Source: Viridothelium virens (Eukaryota; Ascomycota; Dothideomycetes; Trypetheliales; Trypetheliaceae). Taken from it: 64,000 nt of DNA. Both the position numbers and the translations under genes were made by a program. The stretch lies in assembly GCA_010094025.1 (NCBI GenBank), contig ML991821.1, positions 124,001 through 188,000 on the forward strand, given 5' to 3'. Shown piece by piece: positions 1-11,643 of this stretch; the stretch's first letter is position 1, and each line of letters opens with the position of its first letter. The notes beneath the pieces are model-generated. The model searched no databases and was not told the origin of the DNA. It saw only the letters and a program-made list of their open reading frames with translations.

Positions 1-3000
1 TTGGGTGCGCCTTTCGACAAGCTCATCTTCATGGTCGTCGATGCACTGAGAAGGTGGGAGCCAACTGGCAGTTCCGAGGATCTCCCCTGTAGAATCGGCT
101 GATGATCAGACAGTGATTTTATTTATTCCAATACATCGGGCTTTGAGTTCACGCAGAGGTATGGTTGGCGTCTTGTCTGTATAAATGTTTCATGTGCTAA
201 ATCCCATATCTAGTTTGATCAGACGCGGCCATGCTCTCCCCTACACGGCCCATGCAACCTCTCCCACGATCACCATGCCTCGAGTCAAAGCAATGACGAC
301 CGGCTCCATTCCCTCCTTCCTCGACGTAATCCTCAATTTCGCTGAAAGTGACACTACGTCTACCCTCGCAGGACAAGACACCTGGCTCGCACAGATTCGA
401 GCAAGGGGTCATTCAGCAACAGGCCACTCTATAGAAGAGGCACAAGCGGTCTTGGAGGAAAAGGAGCAAAAGAATAAGCTCGTTTTTATCGGTGATGATA
501 CGTGGCTGAAGCTTTTCCCCGGTTTCTTTGAACGAGCAGACGGGACGAGTAGCTTTTTTGTGTCGGTCAGTCCTGGCAGCATGCATATCTTACCTGGGCA
601 CATCTGCTTTTGTCTTCCTCGCCATCTCCAAGCCGCACCCACATATGTAGCTTTACGTAGGCTGAAATACATGAGCCATCTTCTAGGATTTTACCGAAGT
701 CGATAACAATGTGACCCGTCACGTCCCCACCGAACTCCACAATTCCGACTGGAGTGGCCTCATCATGCACTATCTCGGTCTCGACCACATCGGGCACAAG
801 GCGGGGCCTACCAGTCCAAACATGCTACCCAAACAACGAGAGATGGATAGCATTGTGCAAACCGTCTACGATGCCATCACAGACGCCGAACGTCCGTACC
901 TTCACCGCACATTACTGGTGTTGTGCGGAGACCACGGAATGAACGACGGAGGTAATCATGGGGGCTCGAGTGAGGGTGAGACAAGCCCGGCATTGGTGTT
1001 TATATCTCCCCTGTTGGAGATGGCGGCAGGTAGTGGGACGGACTGTCCGACAGAGCACAAAGGGGAGTGCTGCGGGTTCTATGAGACAGTTGAGCAGAGC
1101 GATGTGGTGCCGACACTGGCTGGACTGCTGGGAGTACCGGTGCCAAAGAATAACTTGGGAATTTTTATTGAAGGTGCTTTGGGGTTTTGGGATGATGGTC
1201 AGTACAGGACTAGATTGTGTGATAAGAAAGGTCAGATAAGGGGAGCTGACGTGAACATTAGAGGCGCAACTTCAGCTTCTGCTACAGAATGCCCGACAAG
1301 TGCTCAATATAGTTCAAGCGACATTTCCCGATGAAGACTACAATGGTGAGCATGTCCAGACGTATGGGAAGCCAAGCTCGGGCGGTGCAGAATTGGCACT
1401 GAAATGGAGGAAGGTTGATGGCCTTGTTAAAGCTAAAGCCAGAGGGGCCCAATTGAGACAGGAGCATCTCAAACCTTTGGTCATAGACGTAAGTTGTCGA
1501 TCACATCTCGTCAGGCGTTTTGACCTTCTCCATTACGAAAAATAAGGTTGACGTTATGCACTAGTTTCTGAAATCTGCTCAAGACTTGCTAAGTAGCACC
1601 GCAAGCAACTACAACGTTACTTTCCTTGCCCTGGGTATATTTATTTCTGCACTCGCTACTCTCTTCACCTTGGCTATCGTCCCGTTAGGATGGCCGCCCA
1701 GAGCCGAAGGATACTTCTTCGTGTCCGTGACGCTCACTTACAGCGTCATGATGTTTGCCAGCAGCTATGTTGAAGAGGAGCAGCATTTCTGGTACTGGAT
1801 CACTGGCGGTTGGATTGTGTTCCTTTACCTCAAATCGTGAGTTCGCTGCTTTCAAGCCTATTCTCGTTTGTGCATACATTCCCCACTTCCCAGTCATTCA
1901 ATACTGATGAAGCTGCGACATAGCAGTGCCCACAATGTGCCCTCTATTTCGACCGTACAAAACCGAAACTCGCTTCTAGGCTCCCCGCAAACGGTAGCTA
2001 CGATACTACTGCTGCTGCATCGTACAACGACTCGCTGGACAACCACGGGCGTCAAACATGCCGGGGCCGCTTCTATCTCGTCGTCCTTCCTCCCTACTCA
2101 CCCTAATCTCCTGTGGGCACTCATCACGTTCATATACTGTTACAGCGCCGCTCTATTCTCACACCGCTCAGTTCCGTTCGCTTTTTCGACTTTCTCACTG
2201 ACAGATCTACCGCATATCGTCGAGTTCGTTGGTGCTCCTGGCGGTCCAGCCCATGCACTTCTCCTGGCGATCGTGGGTCTAGTGTTTAAAATAAGCTTTA
2301 CCGCTGCCGAAGCACCAGAACTAATGAAGGACATGGATTGGCTGCGCTGGATCGCCGAAGTGCTGGTGAGAGGCGCAGGAGGGCTGGGTCTGGTGGCGCA
2401 GGCAAGGATTGTTTTTGGATGTTTGGCTATTGCCATTGTCTGGGTTGCATGGAGCGAACGGGTTGGTACGAAGCAACGAGAACCGGCCATTCAAGGTGAG
2501 CTCTCAGCCTGGTGAAATCTGCTGCTTCTCTATAAGCAGTAGCAAGAGTCGTGCTAACTTAAGCTTGTACAGATGATATCTCCTTTGGAGCGCGCTTGCA
2601 ACCGCTGCTCACCCTCTTCCTAATCACTCAATCTCGGGCTCAAAATATCCCCCTGTTCCTCATCTTTGATCTCGAGCAGCGACTCCTCGGCCAACTCTTT
2701 AACCGGGCCTTCCCTTTTTCTGTGCCCATTTCCAGCGGGTTGGCTCGGCCTCCCACATTTTCACCCCCAGCCCGCTACTTCGCGTCAACTCTGACCACCC
2801 TTCTCTTGACCTACACCACCTTCTTCGCCTCTGGCGGATCTAATGCCATCTCTAGTATTGACCTGTCGAACGCCTACAATGGAGTGGCTGGGTATGAAGT
2901 CGGTCTGGTGGGTATTCTCCTATTCTTCGGGAACTGGGCTGGGCCGGTGTGGTGGGGTTGGCAGGGCTGGCTCTGGGTAGGAAAGATGGACGAGTCGCCG

Positions 3001-3360
3001 AAGTTGGAGGCCATGAAAAGGGGAGCGAACCGATCGACAACGGGACCAGGGCCAGCGAGGAATTGGGTGCAGCAGGAAAGGGAGTTCTTGCGTGAGAGTA
3101 AAAGTGGTAACGCGAGGAATGTCCCATCTGGAGATCGGGGTCAACATTCGTTATTCGCGCCGCTCGCACTCCTAACGCTTTTCACTCTTGTCACACTCCT
3201 TGCGGTACAAATTGCTTGTACGGCACTGCGTACCCACCTATTTATTTGGACGGTATTTTCGCCAAAATATCTATACGCGATGGCGTGGAGTGTTGGGTGG
3301 CACTTAGTCTGGAATTGTGCATTGGGGAGTCTCGCATGGTGGTTGTCACGTCCTTGGTAG
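1..3360 (+). CDS. LAS21: GPI ethanolamine phosphate transferase 2 (Las21/Gpi7), 5' end cut off by the window
   Basis: Las21 adds ethanolamine phosphate to the second mannose of the GPI anchor in the ER membrane. Eight exons can be read: <1-53, 114-158, 214-565, 687-1197, 1262-1488, 1565-1836, 1927-2495 and 2573-3360. Every junction keeps frame. The lumenal phosphatase-like domain shows FMVVDALR then SDFIYSNTSGFEFTQ, TSPTITMPRVKA (the TSPT region holds the expected catalytic Thr), GDDTWLKLFPGFF, LDHIGHKAG and CGDHGMNDGGNHGG, all metal-site motifs of the family. The region from about 1600 onward is a series of hydrophobic segments, as expected for the C-terminal membrane half, ending in RPW and a TAG at 3358-3360. 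The N-terminal signal/TM segment lies outside the window. The gene is tail-to-tail with RMP1, only 75 bp apart. Family identity is very secure; exact splice sites are inferred. Confidence 0.93.
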
Positions 3361-3435
3361 ACGAAGAATGGCTGAACGATGGAAAAGATCGCGCGACGAC
3401 GTTCATCAGCATTCAATGGCTCGGCGACCATTTTC

Positions 3436-4386
3436 TCAGAGGAGACCGCTAAAGAGGTCGTCGATTGCGTTGCCTGTTTTGCGCATTTTCTTCTTCGACG
3501 CACTAGGCGTCACTGGAATCGTAAACTTGCGCTTCTGTCCAGGCAGAGATGGAGTCTGGTCTTCTTGATAGAGCGCTTCATTCGTCTGATTCTCATGTGG
3601 GTCGATATTTGCTCCATCGCCCAAATTTGACGGTGCTGTAGTTAAGTCACGTCCTTTGTTGGGTGATCGAGGTACATGGCGCTGAACAATTTCACCTATG
3701 TCTTCGCCGTCCGAATCTCCAGCAACGCCTGGAGGATTGTGGATTTCCTCGGTAGCAAAGCGAGTAATCAGAGCTTCGGTTTCTGCATCCGCAGCTTGCT
3801 CAAGAGCTGCTGTGAGGCCGGTGAGCCTGGATATTCTTGCAAGGGTGGCGATCAGGAAGAGTCCAAGCTGAGCGAATTGGTTGAGAGCCAGAACGTGTGT
3901 GAAAGCTCTGCTGTATTATTAGTGCTTACCATACAGTAAATGCTGAAAGCAAGGTTTTGGGGGCAGATAGGAATTGAGTCTCAATGAAGAAAGCGAACTG
4001 TTATTTTCACAGAAGACGTACATCCACCACTTCTTAATCAAACCATTCTGCCACCATGATAGCCTTTGCTGCATCTTCAGTTCAAGCTCAGGTTTGCGTG
4101 CTGCATTCTTCTGCGCCACCGCCATTCTGATTTTCATCCCCTTCGCTCCTTTTGGCCAGGTGCTATTGCTCAGTTCTACGCTTGCGGCCGTCCATTTTCC
4201 AGCTTCATCGAGCAGACATTTGCATTCCCGTCGGAAATTATCAAAGCTTCGCCACCAGACGCTGCGCCGATGCTGGTTTTTATTACGATGGTGGAAGAGA
4301 TGGAGGAGATTCTGCAGCTGTCTGAGTTCTTGGAGACCATCGTTCTGGAGAAGAGACACGATTTGGAAGTCTGACGACTCTGCCAT
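3436..4386 (-). CDS. RMP1: RNase MRP protein subunit Rmp1
   Basis: Rmp1 is the subunit specific to RNase MRP, the nucleolar ribonucleoprotein that processes pre-rRNA. Two exons, 4386-4022 and 3910-3436, give 279 aa. The intron (3911-4021) starts GTACGT and ends ATACAG. The N-terminal helical domain carries the family hallmark HHRNKNQHRRSVWWRSFDNF near residues 32-51. Across the splice the frame reads KKWWIRAFTHVLALNQFAQL and continues LGLFLIATLARISRL, which fits the family core. The C-terminus is acidic and proline-rich, then a basic KRKF/KKKMRK stretch (possible nuclear signal), and ends DAIDDLF-like, as in other fungal Rmp1 proteins. The gene faces LAS21 tail to tail and is divergent from the sugar transporter. 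The call rests on remembered motifs only. Confidence 0.85.
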
Positions 4387-5490
4387 AATGCGCTTTTGAA
4401 CGAGGAAGCTAATGTTGTGAGGCCGTCCAAGAGCCCAGCAACATCTTCAGGGAAAGGGAACTCGTATCCGTGTGACGCCACAAAACCTTGAAAGCAGTCG
4501 TACTAGTCTACGCAGGTGCCTATCAGCTTTGTTGCCTCACTATGATAAACGTCATCTCCTCGGATGCAAGATATGTACCGTAACAGCGCCTCCGTAAGTT
4601 GTTGATGAACGACAGGTTTTGCGCTATCCAGTCTAACTTGTTCGAGGATCGCATCCGTCTTCTACCTGGTAATGCGTGCGGAGCAGTACTACTCCGTAGA
4701 TACCTCGGGTGCCTTGGACTTGGCACGCTTGGGTAAGGCACCTTGACTAAGAAACCACCGAATGTGGAATGGCGCGCCGAATTTTCGTGCACCCACCTCT
4801 GGACGCGTGGGAGCAGCGAGCGCGGTGCCTCCATCACCACCATCATCGTCTTATCGAGTACGGAGTACTCTACGACATGTCCTGGCCTCGATCAACACTT
4901 CATCCCGTCCACGGTACCCTCGCACCCTCGCACCTCGAAAATTGTTCATCTGCCGCCTCGTATCTCTACTTATCAGCACGGTGCTGCCCCTGCCAATCTT
5001 CCGGCACCACGATGTGGTCCTTGGCGGGTCTCTTCCACCCCCCGGCGCTGTGCACTATCATATGCTCCACAATCTTCGCGATTAATAATGTCTCCGTCTT
5101 CACAAGTCAGGATTCTGGTAGCGAGACTAGCAGCGCTAGCAGCTGAGTACCGGAATGGCCACGCTAGAAGCACTTTTAATTTTTCTCCAATGGTTACTCT
5201 TGGCTCATTTACTTGCAGTCCACAGTGTACATGCACGCACTTTGAAAAGATTGAAATTCCTCATGGATTCTGCCACACTCTGACCCAGATTAAGTGGTTG
5301 CCATCCCTTTGCAACGGTTCTCTTTAGACAAACAATTGGCCCGCTAGTTTTTACCTCCCGTTCCTTTCTGAGATACTATACCGAAATCGAAGACGTGCTG
5401 TGTAGTGCCCTATCTGCATTGAAGATAGACAACTCTTCAAGGCGCCTGGTCAGCTTCAAGTGTCGAGAGCTCGTCGCCAAACTCCACAGA
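4387..5490. other. 1.1-kb divergent intergenic region between RMP1 and the sugar transporter
   Basis: This spacer lies between two divergent start codons and should hold both promoters. It is pyrimidine-rich on the + strand around 4800-5100. It holds two copies of the 9-mer TACTCCGTA/TACGGAGTA (4690-4698 and 4859-4867). Open frames here (for example 4743-5327 on +) show no recognisable domain and overlap each other in several frames, so I treat them as chance. Confidence 0.6.
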
Positions 5491-7350
5491 ATGCGTACAG
5501 GAATGCCCGTTGCAGACTCCGATGGGGCAAGCGAGATAAGTCCGGTCGCGCTTCAAATTGAAGAACAGACAAGAACATCCGGCGGCAATGAGATACATGT
5601 TCCTCTCGCCCCTAGCCCACGATTTATGGGGCTCACTGGTCGGCCCCTCAGCTTGGCGGTTTCTACAATCGCGACAACTGGTTTCTTGCTTTTTGGCTAT
5701 GATCGTGCGTTCCATTCTCTCTCAAGTAGGTATCGCCATTGATGAAGGGATGCAGAGGGTGTCATGTCGGGAATCATTTCCGCCGAGCCTTTCAATACAT
5801 ATTTCCCACAAACAAGAGGCAATACCACGTGGCAAGGCTTCGTGACTGCCATTTACGAAGTCGGTAGGTTAGCACAAGTCGGAGAGAGTGAAAATCGGCC
5901 CTGACCTTGGCAAGGATGCCTTTTAGGTGCTATCTTCATCCTCACATTCGGTGACTGGCTCGGACGACGAAGAGCAATCATGCTGGGTGGAATTGTCATG
6001 ATCCTTGGAGTCATCATTCAAGTATCACCTATTTACGGCTATCACGCCACCGCGCAATTCATCGTTGGGTACGCATGTGCTTTCGTTCACCTCGTTGAAC
6101 CGCTCCTACCGTTGCCCTACTGACACGATACTTCCAGACGGACAGTCACCGGTGTTGGAAATGGAATCAACACCTCCACAATCCCGACTTATCAAGCGGA
6201 ATGCTCCAAAACCACCAATCGTGGACTCTTGATTTGCATTGAGGGTGGTGTCATAGCATTCGGTACACTCATCGCCTACTGGATCGACTTTGGCGCCAGT
6301 TATGGCCCAGACAATCTGACGTGGCGCTTTCCCATTGCTTTCCAATGTGTTTTCGGTCTTATCATCTCTTGTTTCATGTTGTGGCTTCCCGAGTCTCCAC
6401 GTTGGCTGCTGACCAAGGATCGCCACGAGGACGCTGAAACAGTTATCGCTGCTCTCCACGGTTGGGAGAGGAAATCGCCTGAAACACAGCTAACTATCTC
6501 GGTCATCATGGACAGTATCCACGCGGCAGGCCACCACGGGGGTGTCACGCCGTTCAGTACGCTCTTTGGTGGAGGCAAGACTCAGCATTGCCGACGAATG
6601 CTTCTTGGCGCCTCCTCCCAGTTCTTCCAACAATTGGGTGGCTGCAACGCCGTAATCTACTTTTTTCCAATCCTGTTTGAAACGTCCATCGGCCAATCCC
6701 ACTCCATGTCTCTTCTCCTCGGTGGGATTAATATGATTGTCTACTCCATCTTTGCCACAACCTCATGGTTCATTATCGAACGCGTAGGTCGGCGCAAACT
6801 CTTTCTCTGGGGTTCCGTCGGTCAGTGTCTGTCCATGGTCCTTGTCTTTGCTTGCCTGATTCCTGGTAGCCCACCTGCTGCGAAGGGTGCGGCCGTCGGT
6901 TTGTTCACCTACATCGCGTTCTTTGGAGCAACATGGCTTCCCTTGCCTTGGCTCTACCCTGCTGAGGTGAATCCAATTAAAACCCGTGCCAAAGCCAACG
7001 CTGTTTCGACTTGCTCCAATTGGCTGTTCAACTTCCTCATCGTCATGATTACACCTGTTATGATCTCCGGTATTGGATGGGGTACCTATCTTTTCTTTGC
7101 TATCTTGAATGCTCTTTTTATTCCTTGTATCTGGATTTTCTATCCTGAGACTGCAGGTCGATCCCTGGAAGAGATCGACATCATTTTTGCCAAAGGCTAT
7201 TGCGAGAACATGAGTTATGTCAAAGCGGCAAAGGAGCTACCTAAGCTCGAGGAGACGGACATCGATCGTATGGCCAAAGAGTATGGCTTTATTAAGGACA
7301 ATGAAGAGGTGGGCCAGCGTCGAGGTTTGACTGGAGGGAAAAGAGCGTGA
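5491..7350 (+). CDS. MFS sugar transporter, Stl1/hexose-permease type
   Basis: This is a 12-TM proton-coupled sugar or polyol permease of the plasma membrane. Exons 5491-5704, 5756-5863, 5915-6068 and 6138-7350 give 562 aa. Introns are 51-69 nt; the second has a CTGAC branch site just before CAAG. Motifs in order: GFLLFGYDQGVMSGIISAEP (TM1), YEVGCLLGAIF, GDWLGRRRA (loop 2-3 signature), GRTVTGVGNGINTSTIPTYQ, PESPRWLL, QLGGCNAVIYFFP, ERVGRRKLFLWG, and PETAGRSLEEID near the C-terminus. The set is the complete sugar-transporter signature and nothing is missing. The first in-frame ATG (5491, A at -3) is used; 5503 is an alternative. The substrate cannot be told from sequence; QGVMSG and GCLLGAIF resemble Stl1-like permeases. 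Confidence 0.9.
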
Positions 7351-9530
7351 GCTGTCAGTAGACCACGACGTTTCCCTGGTTTGAAGTGCTCAGCGATGCT
7401 GTGCCTGAACTCGCGATTTACGGCATCCTGCGGACCCTAGTATGACTCATACTGACATTTGAGAAATGCCCTTCTTCTCATGCTAGATCGTGTGCGTACT
7501 TGGCACAAACTGACCAGTTCATTGTGAGATCCCGGGAAAGCACGGCCGTAGGTATAAGAGCTGGGCATTGCCTCAGTCTGTTGCCGAATATACGGCATGA
7601 CAGGAGCTGAGTGCCATCCTCTTTCGTTTGTCCCTACTCTTCTGAATTGCAGTAGTCTCTCTATAGCCCTTGGTAATGCAATGGCAGTTTTACCGCTATC
7701 GCATACCTTCTATCTGCTCAGTGGTTCAGAACGGAAGCTCTTCGGGATGACAACAACAGTAGCACGCCGGAAGTTCATCTAATGTTGTGGGTAGCTATCT
7801 CAGGATCGCTTTGGTGCTCAAGTCGCTGCGGAACTCAATGCATGAATAGGTAGATTTGGATAATCTACAGACGATTCCGCTTCACTCCCTTATGGAGGCC
7901 GTCATTGCGACGTCCATTTGCCCAACTTGCCTCTTTTTCCACTCCGCACGCATATCTCGAACCACCACCTTGTCGACCAAGACAATCGGTCTGGCATCCA
8001 CAGGATCAGTGATTCTGCAGAATTGAAACACAGCTCCCTCAATGGTTTTAGGGGTTTTGGTGGAAAGTGGCCGCATGAGGCAACCAATTAATGACTCACG
8101 CCTAGTGACCTTCACTACGACAAGTTGCAATCTGTCTGGCAATGTACGACCTATGTTTCTTTTTCCCCAGTAAGTGGGCCGGATCGAGTCAAGGCTCGTC
8201 TTCGCAAACATGTTATTTGCGTGAAAACCGCCGGTACGCGCCTGCCCGTCGCGGCAGGACAAGAGGTAGGCCCCACAAGGCCCTACTCATGAAACACAAT
8301 CTACGCAGTGGCTCTCAAGGAACAGTATTTGGGATACAGTTAACCGACATGCTAGGTCAATGTCCTAGCCTTCTGGCTCATTGGTGAGCTGCCTTTTTTG
8401 TCATCATATGGGAAGGGATTGTCCCTAGGGGCGATCGTATGGCTTGCATGCGACCTCGCCAGACATTTCCTATCTCAGCGATCGCTCTTTACCTGGTCAA
8501 CCTCTTCATAGCCAAGCACCCGCAATGGCTTGCGCAACGGCTTGCGCAACTATGGTGATAAACCCGCTCTTCAAAACCGCAATGAATGGATAAATATGCT
8601 CCTCCTTCGGTTATATCGTACTGGTGTTTTTCCGGTGTATAGTTGGAGAAGCATCTTGACCTCTAGCTCTCTAATCACTCCAGTACTTCTCCGTGTCGAA
8701 GGTTGGTGGCTTAAAAAGTAACGACTGGTGCCCTGAGAATACTGCTACGCTACGTCATGTGAAAGTCCATTGTGCATGGATAGATCTTGTGCCTGGACGG
8801 GCTAGGTAAGGCTACTACAGACGGCGTCTTACAAATTGGCATCCACGTTGCCCAACGGTATCTGAATAATGTACGTTTGGCTGAGCGGCTGAAAGAAGTT
8901 ATAGCTACTAGTGGAAAACACTGCATAATGACGCTACTTTCTAGCGAACGGCCCCCACGTTCAACAACTGGAAGAAGAATAGATCAGTCTCTTGTTACCT
9001 TGATCTGGACGATCCCCACTAGTCCTTTTAGTGCATTTAAGATCTCACGTCCGGGTTGCGAATCTATACTCGTGGTATCATCCCCGCCTCAGGTAGGAGT
9101 GTAGACGCTTTGTACGTGTGGGCAGCCCCTCAAGCCAGTCAACTTCCTCTATAGGCCTACGCGACAGAACGGGACGACAAGACATCTACCCACTGAAGGG
9201 ACTCGGAACTAGCGCAGGTTCTAGAGTAGCTGCATAGCCAAGCTATTAGCTTGGTAAACATGACGTTCAGCCTGGATCTCTTGCTCTTCAATAGTCTTAA
9301 ATCAACCTCTTTATTCCAACGTCATTTCTGGGTGATCACCCCATCGCGGCCCCCACCGAGCACTGCAGTGGAAAACAGTACACGAAGATGAGGAGAATAA
9401 ATCTCCCAAGATTTCACTTCAACTCGGATAGTTCACCTGTTGGTTACAATCGACCTTCATTTGATTTCACCAATCCACGTTTGTGTGCTGGAAGAATCGA
9501 TATGATCTGAGCTCTTCTGACTACCTAACA
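7351..9530. other. 2.2-kb gene-poor region downstream of the sugar transporter
   Basis: No gene is supported. The longest frame (7882-8262, minus, 126 aa) and a plus frame at 8787-9104 have no recognisable motif and no convincing splice context. No tRNA, tandem repeat or transposon end was seen. The right part must include the promoter of the PTH11-type gene. The region could hold a decayed gene or a fast-evolving orphan; I cannot tell. Confidence 0.5.
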
Positions 9531-10840
9531 ATGGTATCCTCATCTACTCCCCAGTCATCGGCCACAAGCTCGCTCAGCCAATCGGAAAGAAGCGCTGGAG
9601 GTATTCATGAGGTTGCCTTCAAGGTCTCTATCGAGTCTAACATTCACGAATTATCATACTGATGGCTTAGGTCCTAATATGGCTCTTCTATGCCGTTGCT
9701 ACTACTACTGCACTATTCCGTGCTGTGATCCAGCTACGGAAACGTAAGCGCTTTGATATAGACGATTGCCTTGTAATATTTGGTTGGATGCCCCTCACTG
9801 CCGCTACTGCTGTACTGTCCTGGGGAGTGTCATCAATATATGAGATCGAATCAGTCGAGACCAATCCAGCAAACATTCAGGTCATTGGTTCCAACTTCCT
9901 ACCATTACTTAATACATGTCAAATTGTATACCATGTCTTTATCACGTTGACATGGGCAACAATCATCTCTGTCAAATTTGCATTCCTTTACTTCTTTCGG
10001 CAGCTTGTCCGTCAATTGCCTAGACTCCGCATTTATTGGATCTTTACCATCGCGACGACTACGGTTGTAAGCGTATACTGTCTTGCCATTTCATTCATCA
10101 CCTGCCCCTACACTGGCTCGGACACAAGTATGTTTGTGGACGATGCCTCGATTTCTACACTTTCAATTGACCAATCTTAGTGAAGTGTTATCAGAGCACC
10201 AGACTCCGGGTCTCGTTGGCTATAGGTTATATCACAATAACTGTCGATATTCTTACAGACCTCATGAGTAAGTACCTCCTACAAGCTACCGCTCTTGTAG
10301 ATACTGACTTCGGTAGTTGTGGCTATACCCGTATACTTGATATGGGTGGTGAAAATGAAACCCAAACGCAAGCTTGGATTAGCCCTTTTCCTCTGCTTGC
10401 AGGTCTCTATGGCTATTACTGCTATTGTTCGAGTATCCGGACCGTTAGTGAATGGCAGTTCGGATTTGACTTGGAACTTTTTCTGGCAACAGATGGAAGC
10501 CTGCTTTGCAATTACGATGGTCTCGTTGACCGCGTTTCGATCGGTTTTTGCATCGGATGGATCACGAGCGGGCAACTCCAAAACTCGGAAGCCGTGGTAT
10601 AACAACTTTACTCGCCAGATACGACCAAGCAAACAGTCCCAGGCTAGTCATGGTAGGGAGGGCTTACCGTCTATCCCGACTGCTACCTTGAGTGGAATGC
10701 GAACCTTTATCCGAGGAGGAAATGATATGTCTCAGTACGACTCTTTCCACGGTAGATGTAGCGACGAACAGCCAATTATACCCCAAGAATCGCACATCAA
10801 GGTCGCTCATCTGTCAGGAGCGCACTTAGAAGAAGTGTAG
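9531..10840 (+). CDS. PTH11-type integral membrane protein (fungal rhodopsin-like domain)
   Basis: This is a seven-TM protein of the fungal 'integral membrane/PTH11-like' superfamily, often proposed to be receptor-like; most members have no known ligand. Exons 9531-9623, 9671-10127, 10181-10267 and 10317-10840 give 386 aa; introns are 47-53 nt. Family marks include LRKRKRFDIDDCLVIFGW after TM1-2, KFAFLYFFRQLVRQLPRLRI in the middle, the conserved cysteine region FITCPYTGSDT then KCYQST, TDILTDLM followed by IPVYLIWVVKMKPKRKLGLA, RVSGPLVNG, and WNFFWQQMEACFAITMVSLT then AFRSVF. The tail after about residue 300 is hydrophilic and Ser/Gly-rich, presumably cytoplasmic. No CFEM domain is present at the short N-terminus. 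It stands alone between long spacers, so context adds no function. Confidence 0.85.
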
Positions 10841-11643
10841 TGAGCATGGGTTCCCTGTGATAGCTGGTGGGCACATATTGCAGGTATCATAGGATTTGTC
10901 CGTGACGAACCTGTCGACGCTTAGATGTTCCACGAACTGCTTTGGAACAGTCAAGTTCGACGAAGGCTTGAGACTCCATGTTGGAGACCACCACTTGCAT
11001 AACGTCTACCGATGAGAGAACAATGAAGGCTATGATACATGGATTGAAGTGATACATGCTTCAGAAAGCCTAGCAGTAGCAGCGTAACTGCAGGTCTTTG
11101 TGTAACGCAATATATCGATCATCAATAAATCATCTAGTAATCTGGCAGCGATGTAACTAGTCTAGCCATCAGCACCCTTTCCCAGGAATCTGATATTCAT
11201 TTTGAAGACCCAATGACTTTGTAGATCCTTGAGGAAAGCTTCGTCAGGAACCAGAAAGGCAATGGAGTGCGTCTCAAATTTGCTGGAACTGCCTTCTCGC
11301 GTATCTGAAGTATGATCTAGATCATCTTTTTGTCTCGGCAAAGTGTATTAACCTGTAGCCTCATCCTTTTGATATCGCAATTCGATTGATAATCAGTATT
11401 CTCTTCCGCAGAGTTCGTGATTTGTTAGCGACGTGTTCTCCCGGAGTGCGCGGTGGGGCGACCCGCGGCGGGCTAGATTAACACCGACTTGCCGAGGAGC
11501 GCAGTGGCGCCCAGAGTGAACTTTTGATATGGAAGACAAGATGACTCTTAAGTTCACCGCCTATCGTTCTCACGGCCAAGCACTTTACTCGGATATTCAC
11601 CCTCAAATCTCAGAGGAGGATTTCTGAGCTCTCATCGTCACCG
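10841..11643. other. 0.8-kb intergenic region upstream of the ABC pump gene
   Basis: It contains a GC-rich patch around 11440-11510 with several CGG/CCG triplets, of the kind zinc-cluster regulators bind. This fits a promoter of the downstream drug/metal pump but is not proof. No open reading frame or RNA gene is supported. Confidence 0.45.

Noticed and set aside
4743-5327. 194-codon plus-strand frame with two further overlapping plus frames upstream of the sugar transporter
   Set aside because: Three frames are open at once in a pyrimidine-rich promoter region; none has a motif, and composition (Ser/Pro/His/Cys) looks like translated low-complexity DNA.
7882-8262. 126-codon minus-strand frame
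   Set aside because: No recognisable domain, no splice partners and no supporting context; kept only as part of an unexplained spacer.
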